Shown here: one piece after another, positions 1 through 5,749 of the stretch | Numbering within the stretch: position 1 is the stretch's first letter | Layout: every line of letters starts with the position of its first letter | NCBI GenBank assembly: GCA_002470695.1 | Contig: DKNM01000039.1 | Location: 1 to 8,696, forward strand | DNA: 8,696 bases | Reading direction: 5' to 3' | DNA from: Candidatus Neomicrothrix sp. UBA7388 | GTDB lineage: Bacteria; Actinomycetota; Acidimicrobiia; Acidimicrobiales; Poriferisodalaceae | Translations under genes and position numbers: made by a program | The notes under the pieces: generated by a model | The model's database searches: none | What the model saw: only the letters and a program-made list of their open reading frames with translations | What the model was told of the DNA's origin: nothing

Positions 1-1
1 G

Positions 2-142
2 CTGGTAAAACATTTAGAGAACATCGACGATGAACAAATCGTTGATGTCGAAATCCCAACCGGCGTGCCAATCGTCTACGAACTGGACTCTGACTTTAAT
101 CCTTTGAAATCAATACCTTTGGTGGAGAGATTCTTAAGCTAA
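2..142 (+). CDS. gpmA: 2,3-bisphosphoglycerate-dependent phosphoglycerate mutase, C-terminal fragment
   Basis: The 46 residues before the TAA stop match the end of cofactor-dependent phosphoglycerate mutase, the glycolytic and gluconeogenic enzyme that interconverts 3- and 2-phosphoglycerate in the cytoplasm. The recognisable block is [14 protein letters not shown], the family's conserved tail segment (usually N-I-P-T-G-x-P-L-V-Y-E-L), preceded by [13 protein letters not shown], which fits the helix after the last catalytic region. The start and the catalytic histidines lie outside the window, so activity cannot be judged. The protein ends with a short, ordinary C-terminus (residues VERFLS). 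The assignment rests on this short stretch only, but the motif is distinctive. Confidence 0.8.
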   Translation: MVKHLENIDDEQIVDVEIPTGVPIVYELDSDFNPLKSIPLVERFLS

Positions 143-155
143 CTCATATTCGGGG

Positions 156-187
156 CCACGGGGCAGCGAAAACTGGTTGCCCTGTGG
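156..187 (+). terminator. possible terminator hairpin after gpmA
   Basis: A 10-bp stem (CCACGGGGCA at 156-165 with TGCCCTGTGG at 178-187, one G-T pair) encloses a 12-base loop and starts 13 bases after the gpmA stop. The bases after it (TTCTAAATTTG) contain only a poor T run, so it could be a weak intrinsic terminator or simply a structure protecting the 3' end of the message. Confidence 0.35.
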
Positions 188-367
188 TTCTAAATTTGAA
201 TGAGAAAAACCCCAAGCGAGGCAGATGTGACAAATCGGGACTGAAACTCGGAATTACGCTGCTCACTCGAAAAGCTCCGCACTAAAGGCTGCCTCACGCA
301 TTCGCCGAGTCAGCGCTTGGTCTTGAATTGGTTCTCCGGTGGTTTAGGTCTCTGGCAAAATAACTAC

Positions 368-1201
368 ATGGACGTCGTTCTCACAGGCACTGGAAGCCCC
401 TTACCTGATCCGAATCGAGCAGGCCCCTCCACCCTGATCAAGGTCGATGACTGTCATGTCCTTGTCGACGCTGGTCGCGGGGTAGTCATGAGAATGGCTG
501 GAGCCGGGTCATTGCCATTATTTCTGAGCGCCGTTCTCATCACCCACTTACACAGTGATCACATCTGCGACCTCAACGATGTCATCACTACTCACTGGAT
601 TATGAGTCAAGGTAACGCAGTCCTCTCTATATACGGTCCTCCAGGCACGGAAGAGTTTGTGAACAGACAGATTCACGCCTTAGAGGCAGATATAAGTTAC
701 CGGATCGAACATCACCAAGAACTGACCGATGGCCCACAGGTCCAAGTAGTTGAACTCGCTCCCGGGGAACACTTCACGATTGGCGAGGTTTTCGTTAGAA
801 CCGAAGCCACTGAACACGCTCCCGTCAAGCCAACTTTGGGTTACCGCATAGAACACAACGAGTTATCCGTAGCGTTAGTTGGAGACACCGTTCCCTGTAA
901 CGGCGTTGATGAACTAGCGAGAGACGTCGATGCTTATGTTCAGACGGTTATCCGCAGTGACCTTGTTGGCCTGAGTCCAAATTCTATGATGCTCGACATT
1001 TTGGATTACCACTCAGATGTACAACAAGCAGCGCAAACGGCAGAGCGGGTGAACGCCAAAAGGCTCCTCCTCACACACATGGTGCCAGCGCCAAATAAGG
1101 AGCAATACAGCGAATGGGTTAGCGAGGCCCGGAAACACTTTCGCGGAGAAATCGTCATAGGTGACGACCTCACAACCGTTTCCCTGCAAAGGACACCATG
1201 A
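368..1201 (+). CDS. MBL-fold metal-dependent hydrolase (RNase Z/arylsulfatase-like)
   Basis: This 277-residue protein has the metallo-beta-lactamase fold. The opening LTGTGSPLPDPNRAGPS is the typical first strand and turn of this branch. The zinc motif HxHxDH is present as H60-L-H62-S-D64-H65. Other likely ligands are H150, D173 (in VGDT), and H237 (in LLLTH); H215, in YHSDVQQAA, matches the conserved H of the RNase Z-like HxxxxQA motif. The family contains tRNase Z and arylsulfatase-like or phosphodiesterase-like hydrolases. The long exosite arm of true tRNase Z is not evident, so I do not call it rnz. An in-frame TTG at 317 would add 17 residues (MVLNWFSGG...), but the family alignment begins exactly at the ATG at 368, so I chose that; neither site has a clear Shine-Dalgarno. 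It appears to be a single-gene unit, and its substrate cannot be read from the sequence. Confidence 0.85.
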   Translation: MDVVLTGTGSPLPDPNRAGPSTLIKVDDCHVLVDAGRGVVMRMAGAGSLPLFLSAVLITHLHSDHICDLNDVITTHWIMSQGNAVLSIYGPPGTEEFVNRQIHALEADISYRIEHHQELTDGPQVQVVELAPGEHFTIGEVFVRTEATEHAPVKPTLGYRIEHNELSVALVGDTVPCNGVDELARDVDAYVQTVIRSDLVGLSPNSMMLDILDYHSDVQQAAQTAERVNAKRLLLTHMVPAPNKEQYSEWVSEARKHFRGEIVIGDDLTTVSLQRTP

Positions 1202-1215
1202 CGACCTTGGTGTCC
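1191..1215 (+). terminator. hairpin spanning the stop codon of the MBL hydrolase gene
   Basis: A perfect 8-bp stem, GGACACCA (1191-1198) with TGGTGTCC (1208-1215), has the TGA stop codon at the start of its 9-base loop. About 19 bases later comes ATTATTTTATT, a T-rich run too far away for a classic terminator. The structure may end or protect the mRNA. It also faces the end of the small membrane-protein gene on the other strand, so it could serve both directions. Confidence 0.35.
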
Positions 1216-1239
1216 GGGCTTGGCAGCTAAGTCATTATT

Positions 1240-1392
1240 TTATTGAGCTCTCTTGAGCGCTTTCATTAGTTTGAAATACAGCGCGGCACCGAAGGCCAAA
1301 ATTACGACAATGCCTATTGGCAATGAAGTGGCCGCTGCGGCGAAAGCTCCTACAGCAACGCCTACAAGGCCGGCCGATGGTTTGACTCTCAT
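1240..1392 (-). CDS. small membrane protein, 50 residues, KPSA N-terminus
   Basis: I do not recognise a family. The frame runs from an ATG to TAA on the minus strand and begins MRVKPSAGLVGVAVG. Residues about 7-40 are almost wholly hydrophobic and rich in Gly and Ala, with a proline at 25 that could kink one long helix or separate two short ones. The C-terminus is basic (K41, K44, K47, R48), which predicts an inner-membrane protein with a cytoplasmic positive tail. An AGAGGA Shine-Dalgarno-like site lies 11 bases before the ATG. The start is one base after the stop of the 40-residue frame upstream, so the two are probably co-translated. Both begin with [FV]-K-P-S-A-x-L. The plus-strand frame opposite is Ala/Pro-rich and starts at TTG, and looks like a shadow. 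A short length and an unknown family limit certainty. Confidence 0.55.
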   Translation of the reverse strand: MRVKPSAGLVGVAVGAFAAAATSLPIGIVVILAFGAALYFKLMKALKRAQ

Positions 1393-1509
1393 TTTAGGTC
1401 ACGTCCTCTTCAAGATCGTCAGCCATCGCCAGTCGGGTCAATCGCATTGCGTGTTCGAGTGTCGATAGCGCAACACCTCGAACAACATCAAGTGCAGCCG
1501 ATGGTTTGA
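1373..1509. repeat. 13-bp direct repeat encoding the shared KPSA motif
   Basis: GCCGATGGTTTGA occurs exactly at 1373-1385 and again at 1497-1509, 124 bases apart. On the minus strand both copies encode the K-P-S-A residues at the same place in two successive small frames. This looks like an N-terminal duplication that was kept, or a shared recognition segment, rather than a mobile repeat. Confidence 0.6.
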
Positions 1510-1516
1510 AGCTCAC
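1394..1516 (-). CDS. small protein, 40 residues, KPSA N-terminus
   Basis: The frame starts at GTG and ends at TAA one base before the ATG of the small membrane protein. It reads MSFKPSAALDVVRG at the start, continues as a probable amphipathic helix (residues about 8-32, with LSTLEHAMRLTRLAMA) and ends in an acidic tail, DDLEEDVT. No membrane span is predicted by eye. The start is supported by the match of its N-terminus with that of the neighbour: at DNA level 1495-1516 and 1371-1392 agree at 18 of 22 positions. The site before the GTG (GAAGA directly adjacent) is a poor ribosome binding site, but a TGA stop in the same frame lies just 3 bases upstream, so translation could be coupled to an upstream frame. 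The function is unknown; a partner of the membrane protein is a reasonable inference. Confidence 0.4.
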   Translation of the reverse strand: MSFKPSAALDVVRGVALSTLEHAMRLTRLAMADDLEEDVT

Positions 1517-1519
1517 TCT

Positions 1520-1747
1520 TCACATTCTAAAGACGTAGTCCTTCAAGGACCCGTGTAGCTCTGCACGAACGACCAGCGACAGAACCTTGGGCGGGGTATC
1601 GATAACGAGCTGAACAACGCGCCGAGCGGGATCCGAACAGACAACGAAGCTATTTATCCCTGGAATAGCGCAAGAGGAGAATTGGTCATTTAGTTCCGAT
1701 ACCGACGCTAAGAGAATGATGGCTAATTGTTGGGCACACGAGCTCGA
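1520..1747 (-). pseudogene. possible gene remnant: open frame without a usable start
   Basis: On the minus strand the frame that ends in TGA at 1520-1522 stays open for 75 codons back to a TAA at 1748-1750. It ends LHGSLKDYVFRM, three bases before the GTG of the 40-residue frame, and its second half (DPARRVVQLVIDTPPKVLSLVV) has protein-like composition with alternating hydrophobic and charged residues. No ATG or GTG occurs in frame before the final codons, and the only TTG is near the end. A decayed or frameshifted small gene at the head of the small-protein operon is possible; so is chance. I recognise no family. Confidence 0.2.
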
Positions 1748-1927
1748 TTACTTACTTGCGTCGGACTCCTACTCCGATGACCTGTTTTTGAGCACTTGTT
1801 TGGGGTCTCCCCGATAGGGGAATCGAATTAGCTTGCTTAATTCCGAGATGCTTCGAGAAAAACGCAAGCCAGCCACATTTTCTCCTACTTATATCCGAAT
1901 AAGAGCGCTTCTGATCGAAGTGGATAA
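1748..1927. other. non-coding stretch between the small-gene cluster and the PII gene
   Basis: Together with 1517-1747 this makes about 410 bases without a confirmed gene. Two short hairpins are visible: TCGGA/TCCGA at 1761-1777 and TCCCC/GGGGA around a GATA loop at about 1807-1820. The latter could act as a weak terminator for the PII message, which reads leftwards into this region, although neither strand has a T run beside it. I tested the area for tRNA, tmRNA and other RNA signatures by eye and found none. Confidence 0.3.
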
Positions 1928-2269
1928 TTACAAAGCGTCAACGCCGCGCTCGCCGGTCCTAATTCGGCTAACGCTTTCGACCTCCGTCACCCATACTTTC
2001 CCATCTCCAATTTTTTCGGTTCGAGCAGCCTCGACAAGACAATCGACAACCCGCTCGGTATCTGCCGCGTCTACCAAAATCTCGACTCTTACTTTCGGGA
2101 TGAAGTCAACGTGATATTCCGTCCCTCTGTAGGTTTCGGTATGACCACCTTGCCTGCCGAAACCTCGCACTTCAGAGGCAGTCAAACCTTGGACATTTGT
2201 ATCCTGCAACGCCTCGACGACAGCCTCGAGGCGGTGAGGCTTGATGACAGCTGTTACCAAACGAACCAT
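1928..2269 (-). CDS. glnB: nitrogen regulatory protein PII
   Basis: This is a 113-residue PII signal protein, almost exactly the usual 112. PII trimers bind ATP or ADP and 2-oxoglutarate and report nitrogen status to transporters and enzymes. The T-loop is intact (RGFGRQGGHTETYRGTEYHVDF, read in two parts: residues 35-44 and 45-56), with the modification tyrosine at Y52 (Y51 in standard numbering) and Q40 and K59 for the 2-oxoglutarate/ATP site. The C-terminal signature GDGKVWV (88-94) and RIRTGE (102-107) supply further nucleotide contacts. One difference is Gly at 41, where many PII proteins have Lys (K40 in standard numbering). Neither amtB nor glnD is adjacent, so the glnB or glnK label is uncertain. 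A strong ribosome binding site lies 6 bases before the ATG. It is divergent from the Fe-S oxidoreductase gene. Confidence 0.95.
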   Translation of the reverse strand: MVRLVTAVIKPHRLEAVVEALQDTNVQGLTASEVRGFGRQGGHTETYRGTEYHVDFIPKVRVEILVDAADTERVVDCLVEAARTEKIGDGKVWVTEVESVSRIRTGERGVDAL

Positions 2270-2275
2270 GGGAAT

Positions 2276-2284
2276 ACCTCCCCT
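2276..2284 (-). promoter_or_regulatory. strong Shine-Dalgarno of the PII gene
   Basis: On the minus strand AGGGGAGGT ends 6 bases before the ATG at 2269. It is the best ribosome binding site in the window and fixes the start of the PII protein; it suggests efficient translation. Confidence 0.8.
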
Positions 2285-2363
2285 AAAAACTTACGGCGTA
2301 ATTACCTTCTCACGCAACGGGCCGAACAGCCAGCGCCAATGCGGGAGAGACCAAAATTTCCCC

Positions 2364-2446
2364 ATTAGTGATTTTCCGATCGCTTAGTCGGATCCGGCAA
2401 GCCTCTGGGTTCCTCAGCAGTAAGCAAAGCAACCTTGATCACTAAT
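2364..2446 (+). promoter_or_regulatory. potential structured leader upstream of the Fe-S oxidoreductase gene
   Basis: A perfect 9-base inverted repeat, ATTAGTGAT (2364-2372) and ATCACTAAT (2438-2446), encloses two smaller hairpins: TCCGA/TCGGA (2375-2379 with 2388-2392) and CTGGG/CTCAG (2405-2409 with 2413-2417, one G-T pair). Together they could fold into a three-way junction that ends 11 bases before the TTG start. It could be a 5' leader RNA element, or the outer repeat could be a pair of operator half-sites in the shared divergent promoter region. I do not recognise a known riboswitch. Confidence 0.3.
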
Positions 2447-2457
2447 CAGTACTGTTC

Positions 2458-4677
2458 TTGAGCTATACGTCCGATAAGTTGGCGTATGTGAAAGCACGCG
2501 TAAAGCCTCATCACATTGCGCTCGCCATTGGAGTGGCGTTCGCTTCTGTGACGGCAATTTCTGGAGTCGCAGCATCAGTCTTCGATTTTCAAAACAACAA
2601 CGCCGTTCACCGCCAGGTGTTCGGCAACATACCCGGGTCCCTAAAGCTGGCGTTTTATGTAATTACCCCACTGCTTCTGGTCTTTGGCTCATGGAATTTT
2701 GCTCAACGAGTCAAAAACTGGGAACGGGGTGCCCCAGACCGACGGCCGACTACAAGCAAAAACGCCAAGCGACGTATTAGCGATTATCGGTCAGGGGTGT
2801 TAATGCAAACGCTTTTGCGTGACCCTGCCGCAGGGATAATGCATGCACTTCTTTACTACGGTTTTTTGGTTCTGCTTGCTGTCACTACGACCTTAGAAAT
2901 CGATCACCAGTTACCTGAGCGGCTTAAATTTTTGCACGGTGGAACTTACCAAGGGTTTAGCTTTGTCGGGGATTTGGCTGGCCTTGCTTTCACGGTCGGC
3001 ATGGTGTGGGCCATAATTCGGCGTTATGTGCAAAAGCCTTATCGAATAAGGATTAAAACAAGACCTGAACACGCTTTGATTCTTGCCGTTCTCCTCGGTT
3101 TAGGCGTAACGGGCTTCGCAGCAGAAGGTTTCCGGATCGCGGTGGAAGGCCGGCCTGCGTACGAACAATGGTCGTTTATTGGCTACCCGCTGTCTGCTCT
3201 TTTCGATCAAGTGGCGACAGTTGCGGGTTGGCATCAAGCCATGTGGATCGCTCATGTCGCATGCTTCATGGCGTTTTTAGTGATGCTCCCAGTAACCATG
3301 CTTAGGCACATGTTTACATCACCGTTGAACATGTACTTAAAGGACCGAGAACGCCCCAAAGGGGCGATGCGCGCTCTTCCCGATTTGATGGAAGCTGAAG
3401 ACATCGAGACTATTGGGGCTTCGGTAATCGAAGACTTCACTTGGAAGCAACTCCTCGATACCGATAGTTGCACTATGTGCGGACGATGCACCGCTGTGTG
3501 TCCAGCCCACGCAACTGGGAAACCGTTAGATCCCAGAGAAATCGTATTGAAAACCGGCGAGGTGATGGCAGCAACGGGCGAACATGGGGCTGTCTCACCC
3601 CCTATTGGTGTCGACACTGAAATAACGGTGAGTGCCAATAATTTATTTGAGCGCATAAGTAATGAAGAGCTTTGGTCTTGCACCACTTGCCGTGCATGTG
3701 ATGAAAATTGCCCGGTAAACATCGAAATTCTCGACAAAATTCTTGATATGCGCCGGTATTTAACCCTCATGGAAAGCGATTTCCCAAATGAACTTGGCGG
3801 TGCCTTTCGGGGAATGGAAAACAACGCTAATCCGTGGAACATGGATAACAGTGAAAGAGCCAATTGGGCAGCGGATGTTGACGTTGAAATAGTGGACCCT
3901 TCAGACCCGTTCCAGCATGAATATCTCTATTGGGTCGGCTGCGCAGGATCCTTTGATGACAAAAATCAAAAAGTGTCTGAAGCCACCACCAAGCTTCTAA
4001 AGCGTGCTGGCGTTGATTTCGCTATTTTAGGCGCCTCGGAAATGTGCACTGGCGATAGCGCTCGACGTTCTGGAAACGAATACCTCTTCCAAATGTTGGC
4101 ATCTGAAAATGTGAGCAACCTGAATGAGATGGGCGTCCAAAAAATCGTTACCCAATGTCCACATTGTTTCAACACATTGAAGAACGAGTACCCGCAGTAC
4201 GGGGGCAATTGGGAAGTTATTCACCACACTCAATTTCTTGAGGAACTTGTGGAGTCTGGCGCGCTCGACCTGAGCGAAGCGAAACTCGACGAACGGATCG
4301 TGTACCACGACTCTTGCTACCTGGGCCGCCATAACGACGTATACATGTCACCTCGAAACGTTATTGGCAATCTCAGCGGTGTCGAAATTGTCGAGGCCCC
4401 AAGAAACGGGACCAAGGGAATGTGCTGCGGCGCAGGCGGTGCTCGCATGTGGATGGAAGAAACCATCGGGACAAAGGTGAATGATGAGCGTTCTGAAGAG
4501 CTGATCAATACCGGTGCAAGTCGCATAGCTACGGCCTGTCCATTTTGCTACGTAATGATTGACGACGGAGTAAAAGGCAAGGGCTTTGAAGAAGACCAAG
4601 TAAAAGTTGCTGATATTTCAATTCACCTGGTCGAAGCTTTAGAGGCCGCTGACGCCGACACCGTTATCGCTGACTGA
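2458..4677 (+). CDS. EtfD/Rv0338c-like membrane Fe-S oxidoreductase (HdrDE-like)
   Basis: This 739-residue protein joins a membrane cytochrome b-like domain to a soluble Fe-S domain. Residues 1-285 hold about six membrane helices (near 20-42, 63-83, 126-146, 168-188, 205-224, 262-283), with H129, H259 and H266 as candidate heme ligands. Two 4Fe-4S motifs follow: C338/C341/C344/C348 and C408/C411/C414/C418. Two CCG (heterodisulfide-reductase D-type) domains come next, with C495, C530, C567/C570 and C620, C656/C657, C694/C697. The same order occurs in mycobacterial Rv0338c (EtfD), which passes electrons from acyl-CoA dehydrogenases, via electron-transfer flavoprotein, to menaquinone during beta-oxidation. 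That role here is inference; etfAB are not in the window. The start is TTG with no clear Shine-Dalgarno; TTG 2479 and GTG 2488 are alternatives. The gene converges on dcd with 4 bases between stops, leaving no room for a terminator. Confidence 0.9.
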   Translation: MSYTSDKLAYVKARVKPHHIALAIGVAFASVTAISGVAASVFDFQNNNAVHRQVFGNIPGSLKLAFYVITPLLLVFGSWNFAQRVKNWERGAPDRRPTTSKNAKRRISDYRSGVLMQTLLRDPAAGIMHALLYYGFLVLLAVTTTLEIDHQLPERLKFLHGGTYQGFSFVGDLAGLAFTVGMVWAIIRRYVQKPYRIRIKTRPEHALILAVLLGLGVTGFAAEGFRIAVEGRPAYEQWSFIGYPLSALFDQVATVAGWHQAMWIAHVACFMAFLVMLPVTMLRHMFTSPLNMYLKDRERPKGAMRALPDLMEAEDIETIGASVIEDFTWKQLLDTDSCTMCGRCTAVCPAHATGKPLDPREIVLKTGEVMAATGEHGAVSPPIGVDTEITVSANNLFERISNEELWSCTTCRACDENCPVNIEILDKILDMRRYLTLMESDFPNELGGAFRGMENNANPWNMDNSERANWAADVDVEIVDPSDPFQHEYLYWVGCAGSFDDKNQKVSEATTKLLKRAGVDFAILGASEMCTGDSARRSGNEYLFQMLASENVSNLNEMGVQKIVTQCPHCFNTLKNEYPQYGGNWEVIHHTQFLEELVESGALDLSEAKLDERIVYHDSCYLGRHNDVYMSPRNVIGNLSGVEIVEAPRNGTKGMCCGAGGARMWMEETIGTKVNDERSEELINTGASRIATACPFCYVMIDDGVKGKGFEEDQVKVADISIHLVEALEAADADTVIAD

Positions 4678-4681
4678 AGAT

Positions 4682-5245
4682 TCAATCAAAGTTTTCATGG
4701 AACCGACTGGGCGTAGGGCCTCTTTGTCCGCGGTACTTAGAACGGAGTGAGTCGGCTCCGTACGGAACATCAGCCGGGGTGGTCATTTGTATGAAGCTTA
4801 TTTGGCCGATTTTCATGCCCGGGTAAAGAGTGATCGGAAGATTGGCCACATTTGACAGTTCAAGAGTCAAATGACCATCCCAACCAGCATCCACGAAACC
4901 GGCAGTCGTGTGAATCAGGAGACCCAATCGCCCCAGCGAAGACTTTCCTTCAATACGCCCGACCAGATCATCAGGAATTGCTACTCGCTCAAGAGTTGCG
5001 CCTAAAGCAAATTCGCCGGGATGAAGTACAAACGAATCTTGACCCGTCACCACGACTTCTTCCGTCAGATCAGTCTGGTCTTCTTTCACGTCGATGACTC
5101 TTCGAGTGTGATTTAAGAAAACCCTGAAGCGGTCATCTAAATGGAGGTCCACTGAGGAGGGCTGAATGTCAGCCATATCGAGGGGATCTATAACAATTCG
5201 GCCATTTGCTAAAAGTTCACGGATAGTACGATCAGACAGAATCAT
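4682..5245 (-). CDS. dcd: dCTP deaminase, probably the dUMP-forming type
   Basis: The 187-residue protein matches dCTP deaminase, a homotrimeric cytoplasmic enzyme that supplies dUMP for thymidylate synthesis. Visible motifs are IQPSSVDLHL (27-36), GKSSLGRLGL (100-109, nucleotide phosphate binding), HTTAGFVDAGWDG (112-124), the probable catalytic E129 in TLELSN, and the C-terminal lid YRGQRGPTPSRF (171-182). In enterobacterial mono-functional Dcd the central motif reads T-A-H-R; here it is T-A-G-F, as in the bifunctional Mycobacterium and Methanocaldococcus enzymes that both deaminate dCTP and hydrolyse the triphosphate to dUMP. I therefore lean to the dUMP-forming activity (EC 3.5.4.30), which also avoids free dUTP. 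AGGA, 10 bases upstream, serves the ATG. The gene is divergent from tRNA-Gly. Confidence 0.95.
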   Translation of the reverse strand: MILSDRTIRELLANGRIVIDPLDMADIQPSSVDLHLDDRFRVFLNHTRRVIDVKEDQTDLTEEVVVTGQDSFVLHPGEFALGATLERVAIPDDLVGRIEGKSSLGRLGLLIHTTAGFVDAGWDGHLTLELSNVANLPITLYPGMKIGQISFIQMTTPADVPYGADSLRSKYRGQRGPTPSRFHENFD

Positions 5246-5289
5246 GGCGTTGAAATCCTAGCGTCAGCAACGGACAGCACTGAGTCGCA

Positions 5290-5310
5290 TTGAACAGGTT
5301 TCGTGTTCAA
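5290..5310. promoter_or_regulatory. inverted repeat between dcd and tRNA-Gly
   Basis: TTGAAC (5290-5295) and GTTCAA (5305-5310) form a perfect 6-base inverted repeat with a 9-base gap in the 119-bp divergent region. It might be an operator. The gap differs from the actinobacterial LexA box (GAAC-N4-GTTC), so I do not call it an SOS box. A TAGACT at 5336-5341, 24 bases before the tRNA, is a possible -10 element, but no fitting -35 is seen. Confidence 0.25.
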
Positions 5311-5364
5311 CTTAAATGGTGAGGCGATATCTCGTTAGACTCAGATAGGCGACAGAAGCAATGC

Positions 5365-5438
5365 GCGGGTGTAGTTCAATGGTAGAACGTCAGCTTCCCA
5401 AGCTGAGAACGCGGGTTCGATTCCCGTCACCCGCTCCA
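5365..5438 (+). tRNA. tRNA-Gly, anticodon CCC
   Basis: The cloverleaf is complete. The acceptor stem is GCGGGTG (5365-5371) with CACCCGC (5428-5434). The D arm is GTTC/GAAC, the anticodon stem TCAGC/GCTGA holds loop TTCCCAA, so the anticodon is CCC, reading GGG codons. The T arm is GCGGG-TTCGATT-CCCGT with one G-T pair. The discriminator base is T, and the 3' CCA is encoded (5436-5438). The gene is 74 bases long including CCA and stands alone, divergent from dcd. The codon it serves is rare in AT-richer genomes, so this is probably one of several glycine isoacceptors. Confidence 0.97.
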
Positions 5439-5534
5439 TACCGAGCTTCAGAGGCACGAAGGCGCTCTATGCACTGTGCACAGATAACCGGTGCTCTACA
5501 CGGCAGCTACATACGGCACTAGGTTACCTTTGCG

Positions 5535-5741
5535 TCAACCAACAAGAGTCGCGAACGCCCAGACAGAAGCGATTAGTCCCACCAAAACCATAACCAAACT
5601 TCGGCCAAGAGGAGCTCTTTTCAGTTCGTCATCCGCCTTTGGCTCGTCTCTGGGTCTAAGCAGCGCCAAGCCGTTCCCAACGAACAAAGCTGCGCCAAGA
5701 GCAAGCATTAAAAACGGGATGAGGTCTGGGCCGAGAAACAT
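5535..5741 (-). CDS. small membrane protein downstream of dnaB, 68 residues
   Basis: I do not recognise a family. From the ATG at 5741 the protein reads MFLGPDLIPFLMLALGAAL and has two hydrophobic segments (about 5-28 and 48-67) joined by a charged, proline-containing loop (LRPRDEPKADDELKRAPLGR), so it should be an inner-membrane hairpin with both ends on the same side. The ATG lies 8 bases after the dnaB stop, which points to one transcript with dnaB. A longer version from an ATG at 5807 would overlap the end of dnaB by 58 bases and add 22 residues that look non-membrane and read across dnaB codons in another frame; I prefer the shorter start. The ribosome site is weak (A-rich). The role is unknown; a link with replication is not implied by adjacency alone. 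Confidence 0.6.
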   Translation of the reverse strand: MFLGPDLIPFLMLALGAALFVGNGLALLRPRDEPKADDELKRAPLGRSLVMVLVGLIASVWAFATLVG

Positions 5742-5749
5742 ATTTGTTT

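Noticed and set aside
1253..1468. Plus-strand frame of 71 codons rich in Ala, Pro and Thr, starting at TTG
   Set aside because: It is antisense to the small membrane-protein frame, has no ribosome binding site and its composition is what a Gly/Ala-rich gene gives when read on the opposite strand.
1800..1835. tRNA- or tmRNA-like 3' end on the minus strand (TTCGATT next to CCCCT/AGGGG)
   Set aside because: The T-arm stem does not pair and no matching acceptor or anticodon arm can be found.
1833..2368. Two plus-strand frames overlapping the PII gene (93 and 85 codons)
   Set aside because: The PII protein on the minus strand is unmistakable and explains the open frames as shadows; the products resemble nothing.
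3252..4599. Several minus-strand frames (69-203 codons) inside the Fe-S oxidoreductase gene
   Set aside because: The plus-strand protein has intact domains and cysteine motifs over the whole stretch; the reverse frames have low-complexity Ser/Arg-rich translations without motifs.
5290..5310. LexA/SOS box before dcd or the tRNA
   Set aside because: GAAC and GTTC are present but separated by 9 bases rather than the 4 of the actinobacterial box.
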